A stretch of DNA of 64,000 nucleotides, from positions 124,001 to 188,000 of the forward strand of contig CACZZO010000012.1 in assembly GCA_902785755.1 (NCBI GenBank), read 5' to 3'. Both the position numbers and the translations under genes were made by a program. Origin of the DNA: an uncultured Bacteroidia bacterium. Lineage in GTDB: Bacteria > Bacteroidota > Bacteroidia > Bacteroidales > F082. The notes under the pieces are model-generated. The model had not been told where the DNA came from. It worked only from the letters and a program-made list of their open reading frames with translations, and searched no databases. Positions 35,509-44,415 of the stretch are shown here, in pieces. How positions within the stretch are numbered: position 1 is the stretch's first letter; every line of letters begins with the position of its first letter.

Positions 35509-35646
35509 GCCAACTCGCCGAGTGAAAATCCGCCAACTCGCCGAACAGGTTTTTGCCAAGTTCCCAAACGAAATCGCGCCAAGTTCCCAAACGAAAATCG
35601 GCCAAGTTCCCAAATGAAATCGCGCCAAGTTCCCAAATGAGAAAAT
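35509..35646 (+). repeat. Six-copy 23-bp tandem array with two core types
   Basis: GCCAA begins at 35509, 35532, 35555, 35578, 35601 and 35624, an exact 23-base period. Each unit is GCCAA, a nine-base core, then (T/C)GAAA and A/T, T/C, C/G bases. The first two cores are CTCGCCGA-type and the last four GTTCCCAAA. The frame around the core is the same as in the array at 10.25 kb. It is followed by a promoter-like TATTTCTGC at about 35651-35659 and the ATPase remnant. Confidence 0.92.
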
Positions 35647-35710
35647 TTGTATTTCTGCAATTCGCTTGTTTTTAGTTGTTTATGATTGTTTTTACAAAAA
35701 TACACGATTT

Positions 35711-35768
35711 CTCGTATCAAAGGGATGACGGCGTTTATGTGGTGCCGGTGGGGTGTTTGAGGGATTGA
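35711..35768 (+). pseudogene. C-terminal remnant of a DUF4143 ATPase gene
   Basis: In frame to the TGA at 35766-35768 the bases encode SYQRDDGVYVVPVGCLRD, closely matching the last residues of the ATPase at 8896-10179 (AYQRKDGVMVVPIGCLKN). Only this tail remains; the sequence between the promoter-like element and the tail has no other ATPase motif. With the array just upstream in the same orientation, this is best read as the footprint of a deleted ATPase unit. Confidence 0.75.
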
Positions 35769-35853
35769 GAATGGTGAATGTAAACACATTAAGAGTTCTG
35801 TCGATGATATGGGTATTGTAAGTGCATTAAGTCGATTGAAAAATCCGAATAGT

Positions 35854-35886
35854 TTGGCATTTTGATGGAAAATTTGCTATTTTTGC
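35854..35886 (+). promoter_or_regulatory. Promoter of the restriction-modification operon
   Basis: TTG at 35854-35856, 21 bases, then TATTTTTGC at 35878-35886. It lies 33 bases before the hsdM ATG and is one of the best matches to the Bacteroidetes promoter in the window. The 85 bases between the remnant and this promoter hold no gene. Confidence 0.65.
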
Positions 35887-35919
35887 AGCGTAAAAAATAA
35901 AAATTTTATACGCTAAGTG

Positions 35920-37944
35920 ATGGATAATCAGGAAACAATATTAGTCATTCCCGAAGGGAAAATCCGTGACTATGTGGACGGGACAATCCGCAACGACACT
36001 CCGGAAGAATATGTGCGACAGACCGTTGAAAAACGTCTGGTGAATGAACACAAATATGCCAAAGAACGCATTGCGGTGGAATATCCCGTGCAAATGGGTT
36101 CGGGAAAAAAACGTGCAGATATTGTGATATTTCCTGACGGTGTCACATCGGACGACAAAAAAGACCAGCATAAAATCTGGTTAATCATAGAATGTAAGAA
36201 GGAGTCGGTTAAAGCCTCCGACAAAGATAATGGTATTGAGCAACTGAAGACCTATATGTCGAGTTGTGCCAATTGTGAATGGGGAATGTGGACTAACGGG
36301 ATTAGCAAGACCGTTTACCGCAAACTGAAAGATGAAAACGGCTCTTTCGCATTTGTGGAATACAACGACATTCCCTCAGCCGACGGCAAAACTGATGAGG
36401 ATGGACGGCCTAACCGCAACACATTGACCAAGGCTTCTGACGACAATCTTTTGTTTACGTTCCGCACCTGCCACAATATCATTTACAGCAATGAGGGCTT
36501 GCAGAAACAACCAGCGTTTTTCGAGTTTTTGAAAGTCATTTTCTGCAAGATACAAGACGAGCGCAATTTGCTCAATCCCATTGAGTTCTACACCACCAAT
36601 AAGGAACGCAATAATCGCGACGGACAAATTACCGTAAAGAAACGTATTGATAAAATCTTCGAGGCGGTTAAAAAGCGCCATCCGCAAATTTTTGATGCCA
36701 ACGATGAGATAAAACTCAATCCGCGTACTCTTACATTCCTTGTGGCCGAGTTGCAGAAATACACTTTGCTCAACACTAATATCGACATCAAAGGCAAGGC
36801 ATACGAGGAAATAGTGGGGTCGAATCTTCGCGGCGACCGTGGCGAGTTTTTCACTCCACGAAATGTGATGAAAATGGCTGTGGAGATGATAAATCCCAAA
36901 GACGACGAGAAAGTGTTGGACAGCAGTTGTGGAACGGGTGGATTCATTGTCAATGCTATGACTTGCGTCGTGAACCGCTTGACGAAAAGAATGGAAGAAC
37001 AATATGGCCCCAAAGACGGTTGGAACAACGATATAACCAAGGCTTACAATGACAGGATTTCCGAGATTGCAAGCGAAAACTTCTTCGGCTTCGACATCAA
37101 TCCCGACCTTGTTAAGGCCACCAAGATGAATATGGTGATGAACAACGACGGAAGCGGAAACATTATGCAGATGAACACATTGCTTCCGCCTCACGAATGG
37201 AGTGAAGAAACAAAACGGCACTTGGCGGAGACTTTACACATCAACGCAGACAGCATCACCAATTATAAGTCGATAGGATTCTTCGATGTGATTGTCACCA
37301 ATCCGCCATTCGGAACAAAAATACCGATTCAAGACCAGCAAATTCTTGAACAATTCGAACTTGCCCATATTTGGGAGAAACAACCAGATGGAAGATGGGC
37401 GATGCAGAAAAAACTGAAATCGAGTGTGCCGCCTGAGCAACTTTTCATTGAACGAGTGCTTCAATTGCTGAAAGAAGGCGGACGGACAGCTATTGTCCTT
37501 CCTGACAGCATTCTTGGCTCTCCGGGATTGGAATACATTCGCCAATGGATGATACGCAAGACAAGGATTGTTGCAAGTATCGACCTTCACGCCGACACAT
37601 TCCAGCCGCACAACGGAACGCAATGCTCAATCCTTTTCTTGCAAAAGAAAACCCAAAAGGAGATTGACGAGGAGGAAAAGAGCGGACAAATCATTGACTA
37701 CAGCATCTTTATGGCTATGATTGACCATATCGGGCACGACAAGCGCGGCAACAAAATCTACAAGCGCGATGAGGAAGGCAATGTCATTGTCAAGGCGGAG
37801 GAAAAAACGGTAACTGAACGGGCTTTGGACGGAAGTCTTGCCTATCGTACAGAGATGCAGCAAGAAAAAGTCGTCAACGACCAAACCATTTTAGTGGCCG
37901 ATGTTTTTGAAAAATGGAAACGTGAGGAGGGCATACAATGGTAA
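35920..37944 (+). CDS. hsdM: N6-adenine DNA methyltransferase (HsdM type) with N-terminal nuclease domain
   Basis: 674-residue modification protein with an extra N-terminal domain. Near residues 65-95 the layout is KKRADIVIFPDG, then KIWLIIECKKES: D68, E92 and K94 (one residue later from the GTG at 35917) form a PD-(D/E)xK nuclease triad like the HsdR N-terminus. The methylase part has GDRGEFFTPRNVMKMAVEMINP, SAM motif I LDSSCGTGGF (near residue 334) and catalytic NPPF (near 461). hsdS overlaps its end. No separate HsdR helicase is encoded nearby, so the protein may both cut and methylate, in a type IIG-like manner with a separate specificity subunit. Confidence 0.88.
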   Translation: MDNQETILVIPEGKIRDYVDGTIRNDTPEEYVRQTVEKRLVNEHKYAKERIAVEYPVQMGSGKKRADIVIFPDGVTSDDKKDQHKIWLIIECKKESVKASDKDNGIEQLKTYMSSCANCEWGMWTNGISKTVYRKLKDENGSFAFVEYNDIPSADGKTDEDGRPNRNTLTKASDDNLLFTFRTCHNIIYSNEGLQKQPAFFEFLKVIFCKIQDERNLLNPIEFYTTNKERNNRDGQITVKKRIDKIFEAVKKRHPQIFDANDEIKLNPRTLTFLVAELQKYTLLNTNIDIKGKAYEEIVGSNLRGDRGEFFTPRNVMKMAVEMINPKDDEKVLDSSCGTGGFIVNAMTCVVNRLTKRMEEQYGPKDGWNNDITKAYNDRISEIASENFFGFDINPDLVKATKMNMVMNNDGSGNIMQMNTLLPPHEWSEETKRHLAETLHINADSITNYKSIGFFDVIVTNPPFGTKIPIQDQQILEQFELAHIWEKQPDGRWAMQKKLKSSVPPEQLFIERVLQLLKEGGRTAIVLPDSILGSPGLEYIRQWMIRKTRIVASIDLHADTFQPHNGTQCSILFLQKKTQKEIDEEEKSGQIIDYSIFMAMIDHIGHDKRGNKIYKRDEEGNVIVKAEEKTVTERALDGSLAYRTEMQQEKVVNDQTILVADVFEKWKREEGIQW

Positions 37945-39374
37945 ACGGGAATTCCATATTGTTGCCCGATCCTTTGAAATACACTTCCGTGTTGCTTTCG
38001 GAGGTGTATTCCAACAACATCCGATTGGAGGCAGACGCTTACAACCTTGAAGCCAAAGCCGCCAAAAACCGTGTGGAGCATTGCAAATACGGATATGTAT
38101 ATTTGTGGGGAAAAGATGGATTGGTGGAGGACGCTTTTGTTTGTGATAGGTTCAAAAGGGTTTATGTCGAAAAAAGCAAAGAAGCCATACCCTTTTATTT
38201 GCCATCGGTGATAATGGATGTTTATCCCAAACCATCCAAATACATTTCGGACAGAACCAATGTGGATATTGACACACTAAGGGTAAAAAAAGGAATGTTG
38301 CTTATGTCCGTTTCTGGAACAGTAGGACGATGCAGTATTGTGGGTGATTATTTGAACGATGCTGTGTTCAGTCACGATTTGCTCCGTCTGTATGGCAAAG
38401 GTCCGTTTGATACGGGCTACATTTATGCGTTTTTCTGCACCCCGACAGGACAGCAACTTGTTCAGAACAACAACTATGGCGCAGTCATTCAGCATATCGA
38501 ACCAGAACATCTTAGAAACATCGTCATACCCAACGCCCCCGAATCCATTAAGGAAAAGATACACAATTTGGTTATGGAATCATACGACCTTCGCGACCAA
38601 TCCAATTCCTTGATGGACGAGGCCGAACAGATTCTGTTCCAAGAACTTCAATTGCCACCGATTGAGGAACTGAAACCCAAGTATTTTGACGGAAATGTAG
38701 GTTTGAGGAATTATTCGATAAAGTTGAGCAGAACGGACTGGAGGTTGGATTGCTCTTACCATTCAACAGCTTATGACGTATTAATCGGGATATTGAAAAC
38801 AAGTGCTGCAAAGATTGTTCCTTGTGGAAGTCCGGAAATTTCCGAAGCAATTGTTTTGCCTACACGTTTTAAAAGGACTTATGTCGGTTCAAGTTTTGGC
38901 CTGAAATTCATTGGTGGAAAACAAATAAATGAACTGAATCCCAGTTCCGAAAAGTATCTTGCACATTCAAGTTTGGACTCTGAACTGAAATTTGTGGCTA
39001 ATAGTGTCTTGATTACACGAAGTGGAACGATAGGCAAGGTTGCATTAGTCCCTCAGCATTGGGAAAACTGGATTGGTAGCGACCATATATTTAGGATTAT
39101 CCCTGCCGACAATGATATTGCAGGCTATCTGTATTGTTGGCTGAATACGGATTATGCGCAGCAACTCATCAAGCGTAATACATTCGGTGCAGTAATTGAT
39201 GAAATTGATGCAGGTCAGTTGGCAAAAATAGAGATTCCATTGCTCAAAAATGAATCAAAGCAAAAAGAGATAAACGGCAAAGTGCTGAAAGCAAACGAAC
39301 TCCGCTATCAGGCGTATTTGAAGGAACGGGAGGCGGTTTTAATTATGAACGAGATTATTAATGATAAAAAGTAA
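37938..39374 (+). CDS. hsdS: Type I restriction specificity subunit HsdS
   Basis: 478-residue DNA-recognition subunit with two target-recognition domains. Each half ends in the hallmark pattern: SGTVGRCSIVGD then NNYGAVIQHIEPEHLRNIVIP in the first, and SGTIGKVALVPQ then RNTFGAVIDEIDAGQLAKIEIP in the second. Helical spacers follow each domain (KEKIHNLVMES, KANELRYQAYLKERE). It overlaps hsdM by seven bases, and the next gene starts six bases after its stop. The bipartite structure predicts recognition of a split target. Confidence 0.9.
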   Translation: MVNGNSILLPDPLKYTSVLLSEVYSNNIRLEADAYNLEAKAAKNRVEHCKYGYVYLWGKDGLVEDAFVCDRFKRVYVEKSKEAIPFYLPSVIMDVYPKPSKYISDRTNVDIDTLRVKKGMLLMSVSGTVGRCSIVGDYLNDAVFSHDLLRLYGKGPFDTGYIYAFFCTPTGQQLVQNNNYGAVIQHIEPEHLRNIVIPNAPESIKEKIHNLVMESYDLRDQSNSLMDEAEQILFQELQLPPIEELKPKYFDGNVGLRNYSIKLSRTDWRLDCSYHSTAYDVLIGILKTSAAKIVPCGSPEISEAIVLPTRFKRTYVGSSFGLKFIGGKQINELNPSSEKYLAHSSLDSELKFVANSVLITRSGTIGKVALVPQHWENWIGSDHIFRIIPADNDIAGYLYCWLNTDYAQQLIKRNTFGAVIDEIDAGQLAKIEIPLLKNESKQKEINGKVLKANELRYQAYLKEREAVLIMNEIINDKK

Positions 39375-39379
39375 AGAAT

Positions 39380-40414
39380 ATGGCAAAAAGCAACAATCCT
39401 AAATTGGAATTTTTTAGATTCTCAATTAATCACAAAACAGACAAGGATAAAACCTTCAAGGATTTTGCAATCGAAGTATTAGGGGTGGATAAATCTGCAA
39501 CAGATGCCGAAGTTTTTACAAGATTATTTGCTCATTTTATGAATGCCCCAGAAAAAGGTTTTGAAATAAATGAGCGAATGAAAAAAGTGCTCACATGGAT
39601 TGACGATAAAACAGTGAATGTCCATTATGACAAAAAACCATCATTTAATACTTCCTCCTGTATAATTAGTGGCGTTCTTAATGCTGGACCCTATAGTCAG
39701 GATTCTATTTTATCAGACATAACCAACAAAAAGGTTAGTCAAAAACTAAAACGTGATAATTCTGTACTTAAGTACTATTATATTTTTCTTTATTTTCCTG
39801 TCGATTTTACCGAAGGCTTTTTTATGGTTCATTCTGACAATTCTGAAGATACTATTACTGTCTTATTACGTGATTATGTCACAAAGCTTTTCAAATATGG
39901 TGATTACAAAAAGCCTATCGTTGAAAGATTTTGTCCCCAAAAATTTCAAGATGAGTTTAGGAAAGGAGCAACAATATCAAGTCTAAATTTTAAAACTACC
40001 ATTTTGAATGATATTCCAAGTGACGATCCTTTTTTGTATGATATGGACGGTTATGATGTCAGTATAACAATTACACCAAAAAACAAATCTATGGATTTTG
40101 CGAAACTTGGAAATAAAATAATAGATGTGTTTTCAAAAGGTTCATTTAAGGGACATAAGAAAACAAACGAATTAAAAGATTTCAATAAGATTAAAGTTGG
40201 TACGAGAAACACTAACACTAATTCTTCTAAGATATTTGAGTGGAATACAAAAGATAAGGAGTTTACACCAGTTGTTTATCTCAAAGGTAGAGTTAAGATG
40301 ACGGGTAACAATAGTCCTGATTTTGAAGATTTGAAAAAGTATTGTAATGAGTTGTTCGATGATCAGATTCTTCCAGAGTTAAGACCAGATATACAGATGA
40401 AATATGTTGATTAA
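39380..40414 (+). CDS. Hypothetical protein of the restriction-modification island
   Basis: 344-residue cytoplasmic-looking protein, not recognised. It opens MAKSNNPKLEFFRFSIN and has a region of mixed strands (YYYIFLYFPVDFTEGFFMVHS, ITVLLRDYVTKLFK), then a lysine-rich C-terminal half. No signal peptide, membrane helix or clear catalytic motif. Codons are strongly AT-rich compared with hsdM upstream and ffh downstream, so it was probably acquired. It starts six bases after hsdS and overlaps the next gene by 11 bases, so it is translated as part of the operon. An effector or accessory defence role is inference from position only. Confidence 0.65.
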   Translation: MAKSNNPKLEFFRFSINHKTDKDKTFKDFAIEVLGVDKSATDAEVFTRLFAHFMNAPEKGFEINERMKKVLTWIDDKTVNVHYDKKPSFNTSSCIISGVLNAGPYSQDSILSDITNKKVSQKLKRDNSVLKYYYIFLYFPVDFTEGFFMVHSDNSEDTITVLLRDYVTKLFKYGDYKKPIVERFCPQKFQDEFRKGATISSLNFKTTILNDIPSDDPFLYDMDGYDVSITITPKNKSMDFAKLGNKIIDVFSKGSFKGHKKTNELKDFNKIKVGTRNTNTNSSKIFEWNTKDKEFTPVVYLKGRVKMTGNNSPDFEDLKKYCNELFDDQILPELRPDIQMKYVD

Positions 40415-41000
40415 ATATTTGAAAATAGTCAGAAAAAAGGCCCTTAAATATGAACGGATAGATATTAATGGCAATGAAATAAAACCGTTAAAGTTTTATT
40501 TTCGTGTGTTTGTGTTTGTATTTATTTCATTGTCACTACTTTTTGTTTCAAGAAATGGTTTTTCTGAAAAATTGCTCGAGTACTGTGTATCTGCGCTATC
40601 AATATTAATTGGTCTTTTTATTACGGTTTTAGTGTTTGTATCTGAAAAAATACCAGACAAAGAAGGGAAAAACGAAAACACATCAGGAAAAGAACGAACA
40701 AAGAAAATACAATTATTTAATTTTTACAAACAATTCAGTTTTATGATTGGACGTACAACAATACTATCTGTTTATTGTCTAATCGTTATTTTCATACTTA
40801 TGCAGATTGGTGTATCATACAACCCGTTCGACTACTCTTTTGTGTCACAAATTAGTTTAGAATCGGTGTGTTTGTTTTTCAAAATAGTGATCAATTTAAC
40901 GTTTAGATTTCTTTTTATTTTTTGGATGATTAGAATTTTTTACAACACACTTTTCGCAGTTTCAAGTTTAACCAATGTAATTAATCTAAAAAAAGCATAA
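40404..41000 (+). CDS. Four-helix membrane protein of the restriction-modification island
   Basis: 198-residue protein with four hydrophobic segments: FYFRVFVFVFISLSLLF, CVSALSILIGLFITVLVFV, ILSVYCLIVIFILMQIGV, and FKIVINLTFRFLFIFWMI. A charged, lysine-rich cytoplasmic loop (GKNENTSGKERTKK) lies between helices 2 and 3. Not recognised as a family. The codons are AT-rich. A small membrane protein inside a nuclease/methylase operon is the kind of arrangement seen when a defence system has a membrane effector or sensor, but no motif proves it. Confidence 0.6.
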   Translation: MLIKYLKIVRKKALKYERIDINGNEIKPLKFYFRVFVFVFISLSLLFVSRNGFSEKLLEYCVSALSILIGLFITVLVFVSEKIPDKEGKNENTSGKERTKKIQLFNFYKQFSFMIGRTTILSVYCLIVIFILMQIGVSYNPFDYSFVSQISLESVCLFFKIVINLTFRFLFIFWMIRIFYNTLFAVSSLTNVINLKKA

Positions 41001-41001
41001 A

Positions 41002-42024
41002 ATGATAGTTACGACTGATACATATATAAGTGAAATAATTTGTCATAGATTTTGTATTGATAATTCTCACAACATACTTTCGAGCCGCAATACAAGTATA
41101 GAAAAAGCAGATAATCTTTTGTTGAAGAACATTTTATTAGATGTTTTTGTTTCCCATAATGAGGTTTATGAGTTTGTTCATGATATAGATATAGATTTGA
41201 ATGTACTTAGAAAAATTGTGAAGGAATTTTGGGATAAGGAAGATCTGTTAAATACATCAAAAAAGATATACTATTACCTTAAAGATGTTGCGATACATCC
41301 GAAAATTAAAGACGGTGATTTAGTATTTGCCAAATTTGAAGATGTTCAAATCAAAGATTCTTATTATGAAGCATTAGGTATATATAAAATTGAACAAAAA
41401 GAATCTTTTCTACAGATTGATTTAAATAATGAAAATGTTTCATCTATGAGAATCCTTTCAGGAATATTGTCTAAAAATATTGATAAAGCATGTCTGATTG
41501 TTTTCACAAAAGGAGAGCCTTGGATATTTGTGATAGATAAAAACAATAAAGACGCGCAATATTGGATCGATGACTTCTTGCACATCCGCCAACGCAAGGA
41601 CGAATATGCTAACACGCAAAATGTGATGGCAATGGCCAAGAACTTCGTTACCAAGGAATTGCCCAAAGAGTTTGAGGTTTCAAAAGCAGACCAAATCGAT
41701 TTGCTGAATAAGTCGCTGAAATTCTTTAAGGAGAAAGATACATTTGATATTGAGGATTTCGCCAATGAGGTGATTGAGCAGCCTGAAGTGATAGAAAGTT
41801 TCCATAACTTCAAACGTAACTATGAATCGGAGAATGACATTGTCATTGACGATACATTTGCCATCTCCAATTATGCTTTCAAAAAACAACAGCGAAGTTA
41901 CAAGCGCATTATCAATCTTGACAAGAAAATCCAAATCATCATCAACGGCAATCGCCAGAATGTGGAGCAAGGCGAGGACGAACGAGGCAAATATTATAAG
42001 GTGTATTATAGTGAGGAAGAATAA
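41002..42024 (+). CDS. Nucleoid-associated protein, NA37/YejK family
   Basis: 340-residue protein. The C-terminal half matches NA37/YejK proteins: DAQYWIDDFLHIRQRKDEYANTQN, then LPKEFEVSKADQIDLLNKSLKFF, VIESFHNFKRNY, and a terminal KIQIIINGNRQNVEQGEDERG. YejK associates with the nucleoid; in phage conflict contexts its function is unclear. The gene is a composition mosaic: the first ~560 bases are very AT-rich, then from about 41,560 codons become like the rest of the genome. Its ATG is one base after the previous stop, and RhuM starts three bases after its end. Confidence 0.85.
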   Translation: MIVTTDTYISEIICHRFCIDNSHNILSSRNTSIEKADNLLLKNILLDVFVSHNEVYEFVHDIDIDLNVLRKIVKEFWDKEDLLNTSKKIYYYLKDVAIHPKIKDGDLVFAKFEDVQIKDSYYEALGIYKIEQKESFLQIDLNNENVSSMRILSGILSKNIDKACLIVFTKGEPWIFVIDKNNKDAQYWIDDFLHIRQRKDEYANTQNVMAMAKNFVTKELPKEFEVSKADQIDLLNKSLKFFKEKDTFDIEDFANEVIEQPEVIESFHNFKRNYESENDIVIDDTFAISNYAFKKQQRSYKRIINLDKKIQIIINGNRQNVEQGEDERGKYYKVYYSEEE

Positions 42025-42027
42025 TTT

Positions 42028-43014
42028 ATGACCAACGAAACCCAATTCATACTATACCAACTTCCCGATGAAGAAGGAGTAATACAAGTGCTTGTCAAGG
42101 ATGAAACAATCTGGGCCACACAGAAGGCTATGGCTACGCTTTTCGATGTGGATAAATCTGGAATTAGTCGTCATGTTGCCAACATTTTCAAAGACGGGGA
42201 ATTGAAGCAAGAAACGACGGTTGCAAAAATTGCAACTGTCGTAAATAGAGGTATAAGAGGTGAGATTGAAGAACAAATCGACTTTTATAATCTTGACATG
42301 ATTATCTCCGTTGGTTACCGTGTCAATTCGGCCAAGGCAACCAAATTCCGCATTTGGGCTACAGGCGTGCTGAAAGAGTATATCAAAAAAGGCTTCGCCC
42401 TCGATGACAACCGCCTGAAAAACCTCGGCGGGGGCGGTTATTGGAAAGAACTTCTTGAACGCATTCGCGACATCCGTTCTTCGGAGAAGGTGTTTTACAG
42501 GCAAGTGCTTGATATTTACGCCACAAGCATCGACTATAATCCCAAGGCCGACATTTCCATTGAGTTTTTCAAACGGGTGCAGAACAAGATTCATTATGCC
42601 GTGCATGGGCAAACTGCCGCCGAAGTCATTGTCAGTCGCGCCGATGCCGAAAAGGAATTTATGGGATTGATGACATTTGAAGGCGACAGACCGCATCTGA
42701 AAGATGCCGTCATTGCAAAGAACTATCTGGATGAAAAGGAGTTGCGGGCTATGGGACAGATTGTTTCAGGATACTTGGACTTTGCAGAACGACAAGCGGA
42801 ACGCCAACAAGCCATGACAATGAAAGACTGGGCAGCACATTTGGACAACATTCTGACGATGAGCGGAGAAAAGTTGCTTCAAGGTGCTGGGAAAGTGTCG
42901 CACGAACAAGCCATCGAACACGCCACCAACGAATACAAGAAATACCAACAACGCACATTGAGCCAAGTGGAGAAGGATTTCTTGGAGAATATCAAGGCGT
43001 TGCCATCCAAATGA
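42028..43014 (+). CDS. RhuM-family protein
   Basis: 328-residue protein of the virulence RhuM family, often next to restriction-modification loci. The N-terminal HTH-like part includes IWATQKAMATLFDVDKSGISRHV and DFYNLDMIISVGYRVNS, with KATKFRIWATGVLKEYIKKGF (a Bro-N-like region). The C-terminal half is FFKRVQNKIHYAVHGQTAAEVIV and a helical GEKLLQGAGKVSHEQA. DNA binding is probable from the helix-turn-helix pattern; the molecular role is not established. It is the last gene of the island; ffh follows with its own promoter. Confidence 0.88.
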   Translation: MTNETQFILYQLPDEEGVIQVLVKDETIWATQKAMATLFDVDKSGISRHVANIFKDGELKQETTVAKIATVVNRGIRGEIEEQIDFYNLDMIISVGYRVNSAKATKFRIWATGVLKEYIKKGFALDDNRLKNLGGGGYWKELLERIRDIRSSEKVFYRQVLDIYATSIDYNPKADISIEFFKRVQNKIHYAVHGQTAAEVIVSRADAEKEFMGLMTFEGDRPHLKDAVIAKNYLDEKELRAMGQIVSGYLDFAERQAERQQAMTMKDWAAHLDNILTMSGEKLLQGAGKVSHEQAIEHATNEYKKYQQRTLSQVEKDFLENIKALPSK

Positions 43015-43053
43015 GGTTTTGGCATTGTTTTCGTCTCATTCATCTTTTTTTCC

Positions 43054-43062
43054 TATTTTTGC
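43054..43062 (+). promoter_or_regulatory. Promoter -7 element of ffh
   Basis: TATTTTTGC, 18 bases before the ATG at 43081, matches TAnnTTTG and separates the housekeeping ffh gene from the island. Confidence 0.6.
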
Positions 43063-43080
43063 ACCCAAATTTTGAGAATT

Positions 43081-44415
43081 ATGTTTGAAGGTTTAAGCGA
43101 AAAATTAGAACGCTCGTTCAAAGTCCTTAAGGGACAGGCCTATATCACCGAAGTGAACGTGGCCGACACGATGAAGGAAATCCGTCGCGCCTTGCTCGAT
43201 GCCGACGTGAGCTACAAGATTGCTAAAGACGTTACCAACAACATCAAGGAGAAAGCCCTTGGACAAGAGATACTTACCTCGGTGAAGCCGGGCGAGATGA
43301 TGGTCAAGATTGTGCATGATGAGTTGGCCGAACTGATGGGCGGCGATGCCGTCGATATTAATCTGAAAGGCCAACCGAGCATCATCCTCATTGCGGGTCT
43401 GCAAGGTTCCGGTAAGACTACTTTCTCCGCCAAATTGGCCTCCTACCTGAAGCGCAAGCGCAGCAAGCAAGTACTTTTGGTGGCTGGCGACGTGTATCGT
43501 CCTGCCGCCATCGAGCAGTTGAAGGTGTTGGGTCAACAGGTTGAGGTTGAGGTATATAGCGAAGAAGGCAATAAAAACCCCGTGCAGATTGCGCAAAACG
43601 CCATCAACCATGCCCGCAGTCAGGGCAAGAACGTGGTCATTATCGATACTGCCGGTCGTTTGGCCGTCGACGAGGAGATGATGAACGAAATCGCCAACAT
43701 CAAGGAAAAGGTGCATCCGCACGAGACCTTGTTTGTGGTGGACTCGATGACGGGTCAGGATGCCGTGAACACGGCCAAGGCCTTCAACGACCGTCTCGAT
43801 TTTGACGGCGTGGTGCTGACCAAGTTGGACGGCGACACCCGTGGCGGTGCGGCCCTCACCATCCGCACGGTGGTGGAGAAGCCCATCAAGTTCGTCGGTA
43901 TCGGCGAGAAGATGGACGCGCTCGATGTGTTCCACCCCAAGCGCATGGCCGACCGTATCCTCGGCATGGGCGACATTGTCAGCCTCGTGGAACGCGCACA
44001 AGAGCAATTCGACGAGGAAGAAGCCCGCAAGTTGCAGAAGAAATTGGCACAGAACGAGTTCAACTACAACGACTTCCTGAAGCAAATCCAGCAAATCAAG
44101 AAGATGGGCAACCTGAAGGAACTCGCAAGCATGATTCCAGGCATGGACAAGGCCATGAAAGGCGAGGAAATCGACGACGATGCCTTCAAGAGCATCGAGG
44201 CCATCATCTATTCGATGACGCCTCAAGAGCGCGAGAATCCGAAACTCCTCAACGGCACGCGCCGCAAGCGCATTGCCGACGGCAGCGGCACGAGCATCGT
44301 AGAGGTGAACCGCCTCGTGAAGCAGTTCGAGGAAACCTCGAAGATGATGCGCATGATGACCACTGGCGGAGGGAAGAAGTTGATGCGTATGGCGGGGGCG
44401 ATGAAGCGACGTTAA
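43081..44415 (+). CDS. ffh: Ffh, signal recognition particle protein (SRP54)
   Basis: GTPase that binds 4.5S RNA and signal peptides and targets nascent membrane proteins to FtsY, 444 residues. The start at 43081 (MFEGLSEKLERSF) is the standard one; an upstream TTG at 43072 is rejected. N domain, then G domain with GLQGSGKT (residues 106-113), DTAGRL and TKLDGD, then the methionine-rich M domain ending KMMRMMTTGGGKKLMRMAG. A normal-length core gene, GC-richer than the island before it. Confidence 0.97.
   Translation: MFEGLSEKLERSFKVLKGQAYITEVNVADTMKEIRRALLDADVSYKIAKDVTNNIKEKALGQEILTSVKPGEMMVKIVHDELAELMGGDAVDINLKGQPSIILIAGLQGSGKTTFSAKLASYLKRKRSKQVLLVAGDVYRPAAIEQLKVLGQQVEVEVYSEEGNKNPVQIAQNAINHARSQGKNVVIIDTAGRLAVDEEMMNEIANIKEKVHPHETLFVVDSMTGQDAVNTAKAFNDRLDFDGVVLTKLDGDTRGGAALTIRTVVEKPIKFVGIGEKMDALDVFHPKRMADRILGMGDIVSLVERAQEQFDEEEARKLQKKLAQNEFNYNDFLKQIQQIKKMGNLKELASMIPGMDKAMKGEEIDDDAFKSIEAIIYSMTPQERENPKLLNGTRRKRIADGSGTSIVEVNRLVKQFEETSKMMRMMTTGGGKKLMRMAGAMKRR

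Noticed and set aside
35431..35628. N-terminal extension of the YggS gene through the 23-bp repeats
   Set aside because: It translates only array and promoter sequence (WELG, FGNLA-like repeats); the YggS domain starts at the ATG at 35430, behind a TAnnTTTG element.
40404..42024. Resemblance to a Kiwa-type pair (four-helix membrane protein plus soluble partner)
   Set aside because: The soluble partner matches NA37/YejK motifs and not DUF4868, so the Kiwa label is not supported.
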